Assembly: GCA_963601575.1 (NCBI GenBank)
Contig: CAVCFO010000022.1
Span: forward strand, 1 to 28,603
Reading direction: 5' to 3'
Length of the DNA stretch: 28,603 nucleotides
DNA from: CAG-238 sp963601575
GTDB taxonomy: Bacteria > Bacillota > Clostridia > Peptostreptococcales > Anaerovoracaceae
This document shows, piece after piece, positions 14,352 through 22,145 of this stretch. The notes below the pieces were generated by a model that saw only the letters and a program-made list of their open reading frames with translations, did no database searches and was not told the origin of the DNA. Within the stretch, counting starts at the first letter, position 1. Every line of letters begins with the position of its first letter. The position numbers and the translations under genes are program-made.

Positions 14352-14697
14352 TTTGTTTTTCCTTTTCTTCGTTTTTGCCGTCATGCTCGACGGTAAAATC
14401 TACTCCTTCTATAATATTTTTGTGCTTGAAATCCTTCGAATAATCCACGGTCTTCTCGCCCAGCCAATATTGGTCGAGGGTGTCCTTGAGGTGCCAGATG
14501 ATCCATATCCACAGCACCAGGTCATCGAGAAATCCGAAAGGAAATAGCACCGGCGGGATCAAATCCACAGGCAGAACAAGATAAATAAGCCCGAAGACAA
14601 CCAGCGCCTTCTTGCGGAAAGGCACGGTCTTATCCTTCATCATGCTTACTATCGCTCTGAGTCTTCCTCTGATAAATGTCCAACTGAAAAACTGCAT
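14341..14697 (-). CDS. DUF1232 (YkvA-like) membrane protein
   Basis: A 118-residue small membrane protein. The central segment ALVVFGLIYLVLPVDLIPP followed by GFLDDLVLW is the hallmark of DUF1232: a hydrophobic helix, a PxDLIP turn and a DD pair. The C-terminal third is highly charged (Lys/Glu/Asp) and probably cytoplasmic. The ATG directly follows the ysxC stop (TAAATG), and its end overlaps hpt, so it is co-transcribed with them. The molecular role of DUF1232 proteins is not established. Confidence 0.85.
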   Translation of the reverse strand: MQFFSWTFIRGRLRAIVSMMKDKTVPFRKKALVVFGLIYLVLPVDLIPPVLFPFGFLDDLVLWIWIIWHLKDTLDQYWLGEKTVDYSKDFKHKNIIEGVDFTVEHDGKNEEKEKQNGK

Positions 14698-15285
14698 TTA
14701 GTCCTCCAATATTTTCTCAATCTCGCACAGGAGATCGTCGCAGCCCTTTTTCTTCAGGGCGCTCACGGGGATAACTAAATCTTCTTGGCCGAGCTTCAGC
14801 GTGGTTTTGATCACCTTCAGGCATTTTGCGAGCTCGTTTGATGAGACCTTGTCGGCCTTCGTTGCAACGATTAGCCCGTCAAGACCGTAGTGCCTGAGAT
14901 ATTCGTACATCTGTATGTCCTGCGCCGACGGCATGTGGCGAACATCCACAAGCTGCACTACCTTTCGGAGGCCCTGCCTGTTTTGGAAATATTCTTCCAT
15001 CATCTGGCCCCAGTTTTCGGAAACGCTCCTTGAAATCTTCGCATATCCGTATCCCGGCAGGTCCACGATTCGAAACTCGTCATTTATGCGATAAAAGTTT
15101 ATCGTCCGGGTTTTTCCGGGCGATCCCGAAACGCGCGCGAGACTCTTTCGGCTTGTGAGAAGATTAAGAAGTGATGACTTGCCTACGTTAGATCTTCCCG
15201 CAAAGGCGATTTCGGGCATGCTATCCTCCGGATATCCGCTCCTTTTGACCGCAACAGCTTCTAATTCTGCTTTCTTTATAATCAT
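14698..15285 (-). CDS. ysxC: Ribosome biogenesis GTP-binding protein YsxC/EngB
   Basis: A 195-residue TRAFAC GTPase needed for assembly of the 50S ribosomal subunit in Bacillota. The G1 loop is GRSNVGKSS, followed by KTRTINFY for G2, DLPGYGYAK for G3, ATKADK for G4 and VSALKKKG for G5, all intact. The length is standard. The start MIIKKAEL is favoured over an ATG 30 bases earlier that lies inside lon; AGGAAA is a modest ribosome site. It sits 13 bases after lon, the usual lon-ysxC arrangement. Confidence 0.93.
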   Translation of the reverse strand: MIIKKAELEAVAVKRSGYPEDSMPEIAFAGRSNVGKSSLLNLLTSRKSLARVSGSPGKTRTINFYRINDEFRIVDLPGYGYAKISRSVSENWGQMMEEYFQNRQGLRKVVQLVDVRHMPSAQDIQMYEYLRHYGLDGLIVATKADKVSSNELAKCLKVIKTTLKLGQEDLVIPVSALKKKGCDDLLCEIEKILED

Positions 15286-15298
15286 ACTACATTTCCTA

Positions 15299-17611
15299 TC
15301 ATTTTTCCATAGCATATTTCAATGCTTCTTCAGCATTTTTTATAAGCACAAAATCAAGCTCTTTTCTCACGCTCTGCGGGATATCCTCGATGTCGGCCTC
15401 GTTTTCTGCCGGGAGCAATATGGTCTTGATTCCGGCTCTGTGTGCTGCCAGAACCTTTTCCTTGATTCCTCCGACCGGCAGGATCTTGCCGCGAAGGGTG
15501 ATTTCTCCGGTCATCGATACATCCTTTCGAACCGGAGTTTCCGTAAGCGCCGACATGACCGATATGAACATGGTAACTCCGGCAGAAGGCCCGTCCTTTG
15601 GAACAGCGCCCTCGGGAACATGCACATGCAGGTCGTACTTTTCGTGGAAATCCTCGATGCCATGCCCTGCTGCGATCGAGCGTATGTATGTGATCGCAGC
15701 CTGCGCGGACTCCTGCATAACATCTCCTAGCTGCCCGGTGAGCTGAACCTTGCCCTTTCCGGGAACCAGCGCCGTTTCTATATATAGCGTGTCTCCGCCA
15801 ACCTGCGTCCAGGCCATTCCGGTGGCTACGCCCACCTCGCCTTCACCCTCCGCAATATCGTAGCGAAAACGCTTCTTTCCAAGGTATTTTTCCAGGCAGG
15901 CAGGAGTGATCTTAAATGATGTTCCCTTCTTGCTGACTATCTTTCTGGCTACCTTTCGGCAGAGACTGCCGATTTCGCGCTCGAGATTTCTAACGCCCGA
16001 TTCTCTGGTATAATAATTTATCAGGTCGCGAAGCGTCTTTTCGCTGATTGAGAAGTTCTTCGGCTTCAGTCCGTGAGCCTTGAGCTGCTTGGGGATCAGG
16101 TATTGCTGCGCGATTTTTACCTTTTCTTCCTCCGTATATCCGGAAACTTCGATAACCTCCATTCTGTCCAGCAGCGGACGCGGAATCGTCTCGATGCTGT
16201 TAGCCGTGGTTATGAACATAACCTTCGACAGGTCAAATGGCACCTCCAGGAAGTGATCCGTGAATTCCTTGTTCTGCTCAGGGTCAAGTACCTCGAGCAG
16301 TGCAGAAGCCGGGTCACCCTTGAAATCTGCGCCTATCTTATCCACCTCGTCGAAGAGAAATACCGGATTATTTGAGCCTGCATCCTTGATGAGCGAAATG
16401 ATTCTGCCCGGGATCGCTCCGATATATGTTCTTCTGTGGCCTCTGATCTCCGCCTCGTCCCGAACACCGCCAAGGGACATGCGCACAAAGTCTCTTCCGG
16501 TCGCCCTTGCGATGGAGCGGGCGATCGATGTTTTGCCCACTCCCGGAGGGCCTACGAGACAGATGATCGGGCCTTTTATTGCCTTGTTCAGGTGGATTAC
16601 CGCAAGATATTCAAGGATTCTTTCCTTTACCTTTTCGAGTCCGTAATGGTCCTCATTCAAAATCTTCTCTGCCTTTTTCAGGTCGGAATTGGTCTTCTGT
16701 GACTTCTTCCAAGGCAGAGCGAGGATTGTCTCGACATAGTTTCTGATGACTCCGCTGTCCGCAGAGGATGGAATCATCTTCGTAAACTTGCTTATTTCTT
16801 TTTTTACTTTGTCATTGATCTTTTCCGGGAGTCCGAGCTTTTCAAGCTGCTCCAGCCATTCTGCCGCCTCGCTTGCGGCCTCTTCACCATATCCGAGCTC
16901 GCCCTGGATTACCTTCATCTGCTCGCGCAGGATATATTCCTTCTGATTCTGCTTTACGCTTTCCTGGACCTTTTCCGAAATGTCCCTCTCGAGGCGCAGG
17001 ATCTGATTTTCCTCGAGCAGAATTCTGTTGAGCACCGTAAGGCGCTTCTTGACATCCGCCTCTTCCAGAATTTCTTGTTTGAGACTTATCTTAAGGTCAA
17101 GCTGCATTCCGAGGGTGTCTGCGAAAATATCCGGCTCCTGGATTGAGCTTATCAAATCGTAAACCTCGTCCTTGATATTCGGCTGCAGGGATATATACTC
17201 ATCGAATGCATCCAGAACCGAACGCATCATTGCCTGAACCTCAGGTTCCTCAGGATCTGCCGGTATTATATCCATCTCCTCGGCCTCGCAGAGTATGAAC
17301 GGCTCCTCCGTTATGATGGAGTCAATCCTGGCTCGATACTGTCCCTCGACCAAAACGCGAACCGCATCTCCCTGGATTTTGAGCATCTGCTTTACCCGCA
17401 CAACCGTACCGACCCGGTAGTAATCATTCGGCGTTGGGAGCAGAATGTTATCGTCCTTCTGTGAGGTCAAAAATAGCAATTTATCTGTAGCCATGGCATT
17501 TTCGAGAGCCTTGACGGATTTTTCCCTGCCTATGTCAAAATGAAGAATAGTTCTCGGGAAAACCGAAAGCCCACGCAGCGGAACGCATGGCATTATCAAT
17601 CTTTGTGTCAT
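15299..17611 (-). CDS. lon: ATP-dependent endopeptidase Lon (LonA)
   Basis: A 770-residue cytosolic protease that degrades misfolded and regulatory proteins. Domains in order are an N-terminal LAN substrate domain (about 1-200), a helical region, the AAA+ module with Walker A GPPGVGKT (354-361) and Walker B VFLFDEVD (417-424), and the serine-lysine protease domain. The latter has PKDGPSAG (Ser676) and GGIKEK (Lys719), spaced 43 residues as in known LonA. Length and motifs are all normal. GGAGGAGGA precedes the ATG. The start lies 60 bases after clpX, with a UUCG-capped hairpin between them that may tune lon expression relative to clpX. Confidence 0.97.
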   Translation of the reverse strand: MTQRLIMPCVPLRGLSVFPRTILHFDIGREKSVKALENAMATDKLLFLTSQKDDNILLPTPNDYYRVGTVVRVKQMLKIQGDAVRVLVEGQYRARIDSIITEEPFILCEAEEMDIIPADPEEPEVQAMMRSVLDAFDEYISLQPNIKDEVYDLISSIQEPDIFADTLGMQLDLKISLKQEILEEADVKKRLTVLNRILLEENQILRLERDISEKVQESVKQNQKEYILREQMKVIQGELGYGEEAASEAAEWLEQLEKLGLPEKINDKVKKEISKFTKMIPSSADSGVIRNYVETILALPWKKSQKTNSDLKKAEKILNEDHYGLEKVKERILEYLAVIHLNKAIKGPIICLVGPPGVGKTSIARSIARATGRDFVRMSLGGVRDEAEIRGHRRTYIGAIPGRIISLIKDAGSNNPVFLFDEVDKIGADFKGDPASALLEVLDPEQNKEFTDHFLEVPFDLSKVMFITTANSIETIPRPLLDRMEVIEVSGYTEEEKVKIAQQYLIPKQLKAHGLKPKNFSISEKTLRDLINYYTRESGVRNLEREIGSLCRKVARKIVSKKGTSFKITPACLEKYLGKKRFRYDIAEGEGEVGVATGMAWTQVGGDTLYIETALVPGKGKVQLTGQLGDVMQESAQAAITYIRSIAAGHGIEDFHEKYDLHVHVPEGAVPKDGPSAGVTMFISVMSALTETPVRKDVSMTGEITLRGKILPVGGIKEKVLAAHRAGIKTILLPAENEADIEDIPQSVRKELDFVLIKNAEEALKYAMEK

Positions 17612-17633
17612 AGTCCTCCTCCAATGGAATATA

Positions 17634-17657
17634 GAAAACAGGCGACCGAAGCCGCCT
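17634..17657 (-). terminator. UUCG-capped hairpin between clpX and lon
   Basis: On the minus strand AGGCGGC, loop TTCG, then GTCGCCT (plus positions 17640-17657, one G-T pair), followed by GTTTTC. It resembles a partial terminator placed just before the lon ribosome site (17614-17622), or a processing/stability element in a polycistronic mRNA. Confidence 0.55.
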
Positions 17658-17671
17658 ATATACTTCTGTAT

Positions 17672-18922
17672 TTACGAGGCCTCTGCCTCGCCTTTTGCTC
17701 CTGTTACCAGAACAGGTTCCGCGCCATCCGTGATGGTGGCTCCGGTTATAACGCACTTCGTTATGTCCTCACGCGACGGAATCTCATACATGATATCCGT
17801 CATGACGCCCTCCAAAATGCTTCGCAGGCCTCTTGCTCCGGTCTTTCTCTCGAGAGCCTTCTTGGCAATCGCCCTGATGGCGTCCTCCTGGATTTGGAGC
17901 TCTACGCCGTCAATCTTGAATAGCTTCTTGTACTGTTTGAGGAGCGCATTCTTCGGCTCGGTGATGATTCGAACGAGCGCATCCTCCGAAAGCTCTTCCA
18001 GAGTAACCATTACCGGAAGCCTTCCGATAAATTCCGGGATGAGGCCGAATTTCAAGAGGTCCTCCGGTCTTACCTGCGAAAGGATCTTCGTCTCCTCAGG
18101 CTTTTCGAGCTTGATCTCGGAGTTGAAGCCGATGACCTTTTCGCCCATCCTGCGCTGAATTATCTTGTCGAGGCCGTCGAAAGCGCCTCCGCAAATGAAC
18201 AGGACATTCGTCGTATCGAATTGCAGGAATTCCTGGTGCGGATGCTTGCGTCCTCCCTGCGGCGGCACGTTTGCAACCGTTCCTTCGATGATCTTCAGGA
18301 GTGCCTGCTGCACGCCCTCTCCGCTTACGTCTCTGGTAATGGACGGGTTCTCTGAGCGGCGTGAAATCTTATCGATTTCGTCGACATAGATTATGCCTTT
18401 CTGCGCCTTTTCTATGTCCCAATCTGCAGCCTGCAGGAGCTTCAGCAGGATGTTCTCAACGTCCTCGCCGACATAACCGGCCTCGGTGAGAGCCGTGGCA
18501 TCAGCGATTGCAAAGGGTACATCGAGGATTTTCGCAAGGGTCTGCGCCAGCAGGGTCTTGCCAGAGCCCGTAGGCCCTATCATCACGATATTGCTCTTTT
18601 GGATTTCTACATCGTCATCTGCAGCGCTTGCGCTGGTGATTCGCTTATAGTGGTTATAGACCGCCACCGCAAGAGCCTTCTTTGCCTCGTCCTGCTCGAT
18701 AACATATTGCGAAAGAATATCCGTTATCTCCTTCGGTTTTGGAAGCCTGTAGCGTCCGTTTTGCGCTTGCGGATCGTCATAATTTTTTTTGAGAACGTCG
18801 TTGCAAATCTTGACACATTCGTCGCATATATATACTCCGGGGCCTGCAACAAGGCGGTTTACCTGACTTTGCAGTTTGCCGCAAAATGAGCACCTGAGCT
18901 GCCCTTCTTCATAATTATTCAT
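17672..18922 (-). CDS. clpX: ATP-dependent Clp protease ATP-binding subunit ClpX
   Basis: A 416-residue AAA+ unfoldase that recognises tagged substrates and feeds them to ClpP. The N-terminal zinc domain has CSFC (11-14) and CDEC (33-36). Walker A is GPTGSGKT (116-123), Walker B is IIYVDEIDKI, and the IGF loop that docks on ClpP is visible in KVIGFNSE. The sensor regions and C-terminal domain are complete. It lies 13 bases downstream of clpP, the canonical pairing. Confidence 0.97.
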   Translation of the reverse strand: MNNYEEGQLRCSFCGKLQSQVNRLVAGPGVYICDECVKICNDVLKKNYDDPQAQNGRYRLPKPKEITDILSQYVIEQDEAKKALAVAVYNHYKRITSASAADDDVEIQKSNIVMIGPTGSGKTLLAQTLAKILDVPFAIADATALTEAGYVGEDVENILLKLLQAADWDIEKAQKGIIYVDEIDKISRRSENPSITRDVSGEGVQQALLKIIEGTVANVPPQGGRKHPHQEFLQFDTTNVLFICGGAFDGLDKIIQRRMGEKVIGFNSEIKLEKPEETKILSQVRPEDLLKFGLIPEFIGRLPVMVTLEELSEDALVRIITEPKNALLKQYKKLFKIDGVELQIQEDAIRAIAKKALERKTGARGLRSILEGVMTDIMYEIPSREDITKCVITGATITDGAEPVLVTGAKGEAEAS

Positions 18923-18935
18923 ACTTCTCCCCCTG

Positions 18936-19517
18936 TTATCTGGCGCTTATCACCTTGTCAATGAGTCCATATTGACAAGCTTCTTCTGCCCCCATAAAAT
19001 TGTCTCTGTCCGTATCATTTTCGATCTTTTCAAGCGGCTGTCCCGAATTTGCCGCCAGAATTTTGTTGAGCTTTTCGCGGGTCTTCAAAATCCATTCGGC
19101 ATGGATCTTGATATCCTCCGCCTGTCCGTTCACTCCGCCCAGTGGCTGGTGAATCATGATCTCTGCATTCGGAAGCGCAAATCGCTTTCCCTTCGTTCCC
19201 GACGAAAGCAGGAACGCTCCCATGCTCGCCGCCATGCCCACGCATATCGTAGAAACATCCGGCTTGATATATTGCATAGTATCATAAATCGCCATTCCGG
19301 CGGTAACAGAGCCGCCCGGGCTGTTAATGTAGATGCATATGTCTTTTTCCGGATCTTCAGCTTCCAGAAATAACAATTGTGCAACTACAAGGCTTGCTAT
19401 ATGCTCATCGATCTGTTCCCCTAAGAAAATTATTCTGTCCTTGAGCAGCCTGGAATAAATGTCATAAGACCTTTCTCCCCTGCTGGTCTGTTCAATTACA
19501 TATGGTACTAATGCCAT
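18936..19517 (-). CDS. clpP: ATP-dependent Clp protease proteolytic subunit ClpP
   Basis: A 193-residue serine peptidase that forms the barrel degraded substrates pass into. The catalytic triad is visible: Ser98 in GMAASMGAF, His123 in MIHQPLGG and Asp172 in the NDTDRDNF segment. INSPGGSVTAG forms the oxyanion region. The start MALVPYVIEQ is preferred to an ATG 51 bases earlier that lies inside tig, because AGAGGGG precedes it and the mature N-terminus matches the family. It sits 34 bases after tig. No CtsR heptad repeat is seen ahead of it or of tig. Confidence 0.96.
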   Translation of the reverse strand: MALVPYVIEQTSRGERSYDIYSRLLKDRIIFLGEQIDEHIASLVVAQLLFLEAEDPEKDICIYINSPGGSVTAGMAIYDTMQYIKPDVSTICVGMAASMGAFLLSSGTKGKRFALPNAEIMIHQPLGGVNGQAEDIKIHAEWILKTREKLNKILAANSGQPLEKIENDTDRDNFMGAEEACQYGLIDKVISAR

Positions 19518-19551
19518 CCTTTTTCCCCTCTTTTCCGTTTCTTGCGCGAAA

Positions 19552-20835
19552 CTATTTAATCTTGGCATTGTCGTAGATGAAGTCGATTGCCTTCTTTACC
19601 TGCAGGTCCTTCTGGAGGAATGTCAGGTTCTCAACGCCTATCATTTCTTTGATCTTGTCTGCCGTCATCTGGTATTGAGCTGCCATAGTTTCGAGTTCTT
19701 TTTCGAGTTCCTCTGCGGAAACCTCGATCTTCTCTGCTTCTACGATGCCCATGAGGATGATTCTGGTCTTAACGGCTTTTTCGGCCTCTGGTCTTACTTC
19801 TTCTCTAAAGTCAGCCATGTTCTTGCCGGTGAATTCGAGATACTGTTCTACTGTGATGCCCTGGTATCTCATCTGCTGGTTGAGCTCGCCGACCATGCGG
19901 TCGATTTCGTCTTCTACCATTGCCTTCGGAACTTCAACCTCGTTGGCCTCAACTACTTTGCCGATTGCAGCGTCTTTCATCTGATTTTCTGCCGAGGACT
20001 TGGCATAGGATTCGAGTCTTTCTCTGTTTGCCTGCTTGAGTTCTTCCAGCGTGTCATATTCGCTTACGTCTTTTGCAAATTCGTCGTCAAGCTCCGGAAG
20101 CTGTTCTTCCTTGATTTCGTGAACGAGGCAGTGGAAAACTGCGTCTTTTCCCGCAAGATCCTCTGCATGATATTCTGCGGGGAAGGTAACCTTTACGTCG
20201 CGTTTTTCTCCCGGAGTTGCGCCGATGAGCTGTTCTTCAAAGCCCGGAATGAACATCCCGGAGCCCAGAACAAGTTCCTGTCTTTCTGCTGTGCCGCCCT
20301 CAAATTGCTCGTCTCCTACGAAGCCTGCGTAGTCAAAGAGAACGGTATCTCCTTCTTTTGCAGGTCTTTCAACAAGAAGCATTCTTGCATTTCTCTTCTG
20401 AACTGCCTTGAGCTCGTTTTCTACGTCTTCGTCCTTTACCTCCTGAACGACCTTTTCTACTTCAACGCCTTTATAGTCCTTAACTTCTACGATCGGGAAG
20501 CAGTCTACTGTGATTGTAACGGTAAAACCCTCGCCCTTTGCGATTTTGCTGAATTCTGCTGCGGGGCTGTCGATAACCTCAAGGTCAAGTTCGCTAAGAG
20601 CATTGCCATAGGACTGTCTAAAGAGTGCATCGATTGCATCTTCGAAGAAGATTCCCTCGCCGTAGTGCTTTTCGATGATGCTTCTTGGAGCCTTGCCCTT
20701 TCTGAAGCCCGGAATTTCGAACTGATTCTTGGCATCCTGATAAACCTTGATCTGCGCCTGCTCAAATTCTTCGGCGGTAAATTCCATCGTAAATTTAACT
20801 GCGTTCTTATCTCTGGAAATAAATGTTGCTTTCAT
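19552..20835 (-). CDS. tig: Trigger factor (ribosome-associated chaperone/PPIase)
   Basis: A 427-residue chaperone that binds the ribosome exit site and shields new chains. The ribosome-docking signature GFRKGKAPR is at about 43-51, the FKBP-type PPIase domain follows at about 150-245 (GDTVLFDYAGFVGDEQF onward), and the long helical C-terminal arms complete it. Length and domain order are normal. AGGAGG lies ahead of the ATG and a TTTACT-N17-TATAAT promoter lies upstream (20883-20911). It is the first gene of the tig-clpP-clpX-lon-ysxC string. Confidence 0.96.
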   Translation of the reverse strand: MKATFISRDKNAVKFTMEFTAEEFEQAQIKVYQDAKNQFEIPGFRKGKAPRSIIEKHYGEGIFFEDAIDALFRQSYGNALSELDLEVIDSPAAEFSKIAKGEGFTVTITVDCFPIVEVKDYKGVEVEKVVQEVKDEDVENELKAVQKRNARMLLVERPAKEGDTVLFDYAGFVGDEQFEGGTAERQELVLGSGMFIPGFEEQLIGATPGEKRDVKVTFPAEYHAEDLAGKDAVFHCLVHEIKEEQLPELDDEFAKDVSEYDTLEELKQANRERLESYAKSSAENQMKDAAIGKVVEANEVEVPKAMVEDEIDRMVGELNQQMRYQGITVEQYLEFTGKNMADFREEVRPEAEKAVKTRIILMGIVEAEKIEVSAEELEKELETMAAQYQMTADKIKEMIGVENLTFLQKDLQVKKAIDFIYDNAKIK

Positions 20836-20882
20836 TAAAATATATCCTCCTAAATGTATAGTAACCTCTGATAATCCTTTTC

Positions 20883-20911
20883 ATTATAACTCTTATTACC
20901 CTCAAAGTAAA
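20883..20911 (-). promoter_or_regulatory. Promoter of tig and the protease operon
   Basis: On the minus strand TTTACT (20906-20911), a 17-base spacer and a perfect TATAAT (20883-20888). The predicted start near 20876 leaves a leader of about 40 bases. Confidence 0.65.
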
Positions 20912-20928
20912 GAAAATATCAGCTTTTT

Positions 20929-20956
20929 CGCAAAATTTTGCGCTGATTTTGCGCAA
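20929..20956. promoter_or_regulatory. Paired palindromes upstream of the tig promoter
   Basis: CGCAAAATTTTGCG (20929-20942) is a perfect 14-base palindrome. A second, TTGCGCAA (20949-20956), follows 6 bases on within another TTTTGCG context. They lie 18-50 bases upstream of the -35 box, a position that suits an activator or repressor site. They do not match CIRCE, CtsR or LexA sites. Confidence 0.45.
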
Positions 20957-20982
20957 TTTGCCTCACAAATTTCACAAAAAAG

Positions 20983-21005
20983 AAAAAAAGGCTTTATGCA
21001 AAGCC
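20983..21005 (-). terminator. Intrinsic terminator of the CYTH gene
   Basis: On the minus strand GGCTTT, loop GCAT, AAAGCC (21005 to 20990), followed by seven T. The stop codon of the CYTH gene lies inside the hairpin, so it ends that transcript before the tig promoter. Confidence 0.85.
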
Positions 21006-21617
21006 CAAAATTTCTAAACCACGCTGGTATTTGCTGCGATTTCCCGGTCTGAGACGGTATTTTTCTTCTAATTTTCGTCCCAGAGCGATCATATCGTCCT
21101 TATCGCCGGTATAAAGTTCGATTTCCAGCTCCAAGATCGGAAGGTCTCCCTTTGCGGTCTTTATTTCGCCCTCGTCAACGGAAAGCACGCTGATGGAGGC
21201 GCCGGTGTCCACCCGAATCTCCCTGCGGACATAGTTCATCTCCATGACGGGCATGAGCCTCGTATTTCCTACTGCAGATGCAATTTCGTCATATATCTGG
21301 CTGCCTCTAAATACATCTATGGTAGGATTTTCCGCAAAGTCCTCTTCCACTGCAACGTTCAGCTCACCGCGAATATGAAGTCCGTCCTCTGCGCTTCCGC
21401 CCCACTTGAGAGTCGCAACGCATTTTGAACCTTCGAATCTCGCGCGGAAAGCCATTTCCTTTTTCATCAGGGCGCCATCCTCCGTATCCAGATATATAGC
21501 GCGCATAGGAATTACGGCCTCTGAGCCCTCGTCCGTTATCTTTTGAATGTATTTGTCGCTAAAAATCGCATCCTTTGAGCCTTCGTCCTCAAAAAGATAT
21601 TTCAGCTCGATTTCCAT
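20994..21617 (-). CDS. CYTH-domain protein (triphosphate tunnel metalloenzyme family)
   Basis: A 207-residue protein. The N-terminal MEIELKYLF carries the ExExK signature of CYTH proteins, which bind triphosphate and metal inside an eight-stranded tunnel. Later strands supply the expected basic and acidic residues: RARFEG, ATLKWGG, an ELE-type LELEIELY segment and a GNRSKYQRGL C-terminus. Family members include inorganic triphosphatases, thiamine triphosphatases and class IV adenylate cyclases; the sequence does not tell which this is. The start is set by AGGAGG just upstream rather than an ATG 60 bases earlier. A 14-base tandem repeat lies in the gap ahead of it, and a terminator overlaps its stop. 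Confidence 0.85.
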   Translation of the reverse strand: MEIELKYLFEDEGSKDAIFSDKYIQKITDEGSEAVIPMRAIYLDTEDGALMKKEMAFRARFEGSKCVATLKWGGSAEDGLHIRGELNVAVEEDFAENPTIDVFRGSQIYDEIASAVGNTRLMPVMEMNYVRREIRVDTGASISVLSVDEGEIKTAKGDLPILELEIELYTGDKDDMIALGRKLEEKYRLRPGNRSKYQRGLEILGFA

Positions 21618-21669
21618 CTTGTCCTCCTGTACTTTGCCCTTCAATAAGATATATATACACCAATTGCTA

Positions 21670-21753
21670 TTTTGCAAGCAGTCTTTTGCAAGTGACCTTT
21701 TGCAAGCAAGCTTTCACCTGCAATCTTCTGCAAGTAGTCTTTTGTAGGCAGCC
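21670..21753. repeat. Six-unit tandem repeat, 14-base period, TTTTGCAAG core
   Basis: Consecutive 14-mers begin at 21670, 21684, 21698, 21712, 21726 and 21740. The first is TTTTGCAAGCAGTC; units 2, 3, 5 and 6 differ by a few bases, and unit 4 is the most divergent. A decayed seventh may follow. The array fills most of the 150-base gap ahead of the CYTH gene. On the minus strand each good unit contains TTGCAA, and the one nearest the gene is placed like a -35 box before TATATA. Confidence 0.8.
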
Positions 21754-21767
21754 TTTTCCTCGCCGGC

Positions 21768-22055
21768 TCAGTCCTTTTTTCTAGTCAGATCTACGATTTC
21801 GCCGAATCTTCCCAAGATATAGTCGTAGTTGCTGCGCTTGTGCGGCAGCATGCAGCCCGAGCAGTCCTTGAAGCCGAAGGCTGTCATCTTGTAGTTTCCG
21901 CCGCAATCCTCGCCCAGCGCATAGAGCGGGCAGTAGCAGAATAGGCAGTTGAAATTTTCTTCGTCATCGGTCTGGTGACAAGGGAAAAACTCGCAATCTC
22001 TGTGCTGAAAAAACTTGAAATTTTCCGTATTTACCTGTTTGAATTCCTTTTCCAT
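21768..22055 (-). CDS. Cysteine-rich small domain protein
   Basis: A 95-residue protein matching the cysteine-rich small domain family (PF04071-like). The pattern is FFQHRDCEFFPCH, then NFNCLFCYCPLYALG, DCGGN and CSGCMLPH: nine Cys plus several His, consistent with one or two metal sites. AAAGGAG precedes the ATG. It follows the ECF transporter S-component gene on the same strand, 90 bases away. Members of this family are often found beside cobalamin-related genes, which hints at, but does not prove, a B12-linked cargo for the transporter. Confidence 0.8.
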   Translation of the reverse strand: MEKEFKQVNTENFKFFQHRDCEFFPCHQTDDEENFNCLFCYCPLYALGEDCGGNYKMTAFGFKDCSGCMLPHKRSNYDYILGRFGEIVDLTRKKD

Positions 22056-22103
22056 CTCACATATTCTCCTTTTTTATTTTTTTCTACCTGTAGTTTCATT
22101 CTA

Positions 22104-22123
22104 TATGTCAACATATGTCAACA
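22104..22123. repeat. Perfect 10-base tandem direct repeat containing TTGACA
   Basis: TATGTCAACA occurs twice end to end (22104-22113, 22114-22123). On the minus strand this gives two TTGACA boxes one helical turn apart, 60-70 bases before the Cys-rich gene. No clear -10 box follows at standard spacing. Confidence 0.75.
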
Positions 22124-22145
22124 CTTTTATCATATATTAACACTT

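Noticed and set aside
19675..20838. Long plus-strand open frame (387 codons) opposite trigger factor
   Set aside because: The minus strand encodes a full trigger factor with all its domains; the plus frame is Phe/Cys/Leu-rich shadow sequence without a ribosome site.
21670..21753. CRISPR array
   Set aside because: The period is only 14 bases, with no spacers and no cas genes nearby; it is a degenerate tandem repeat.
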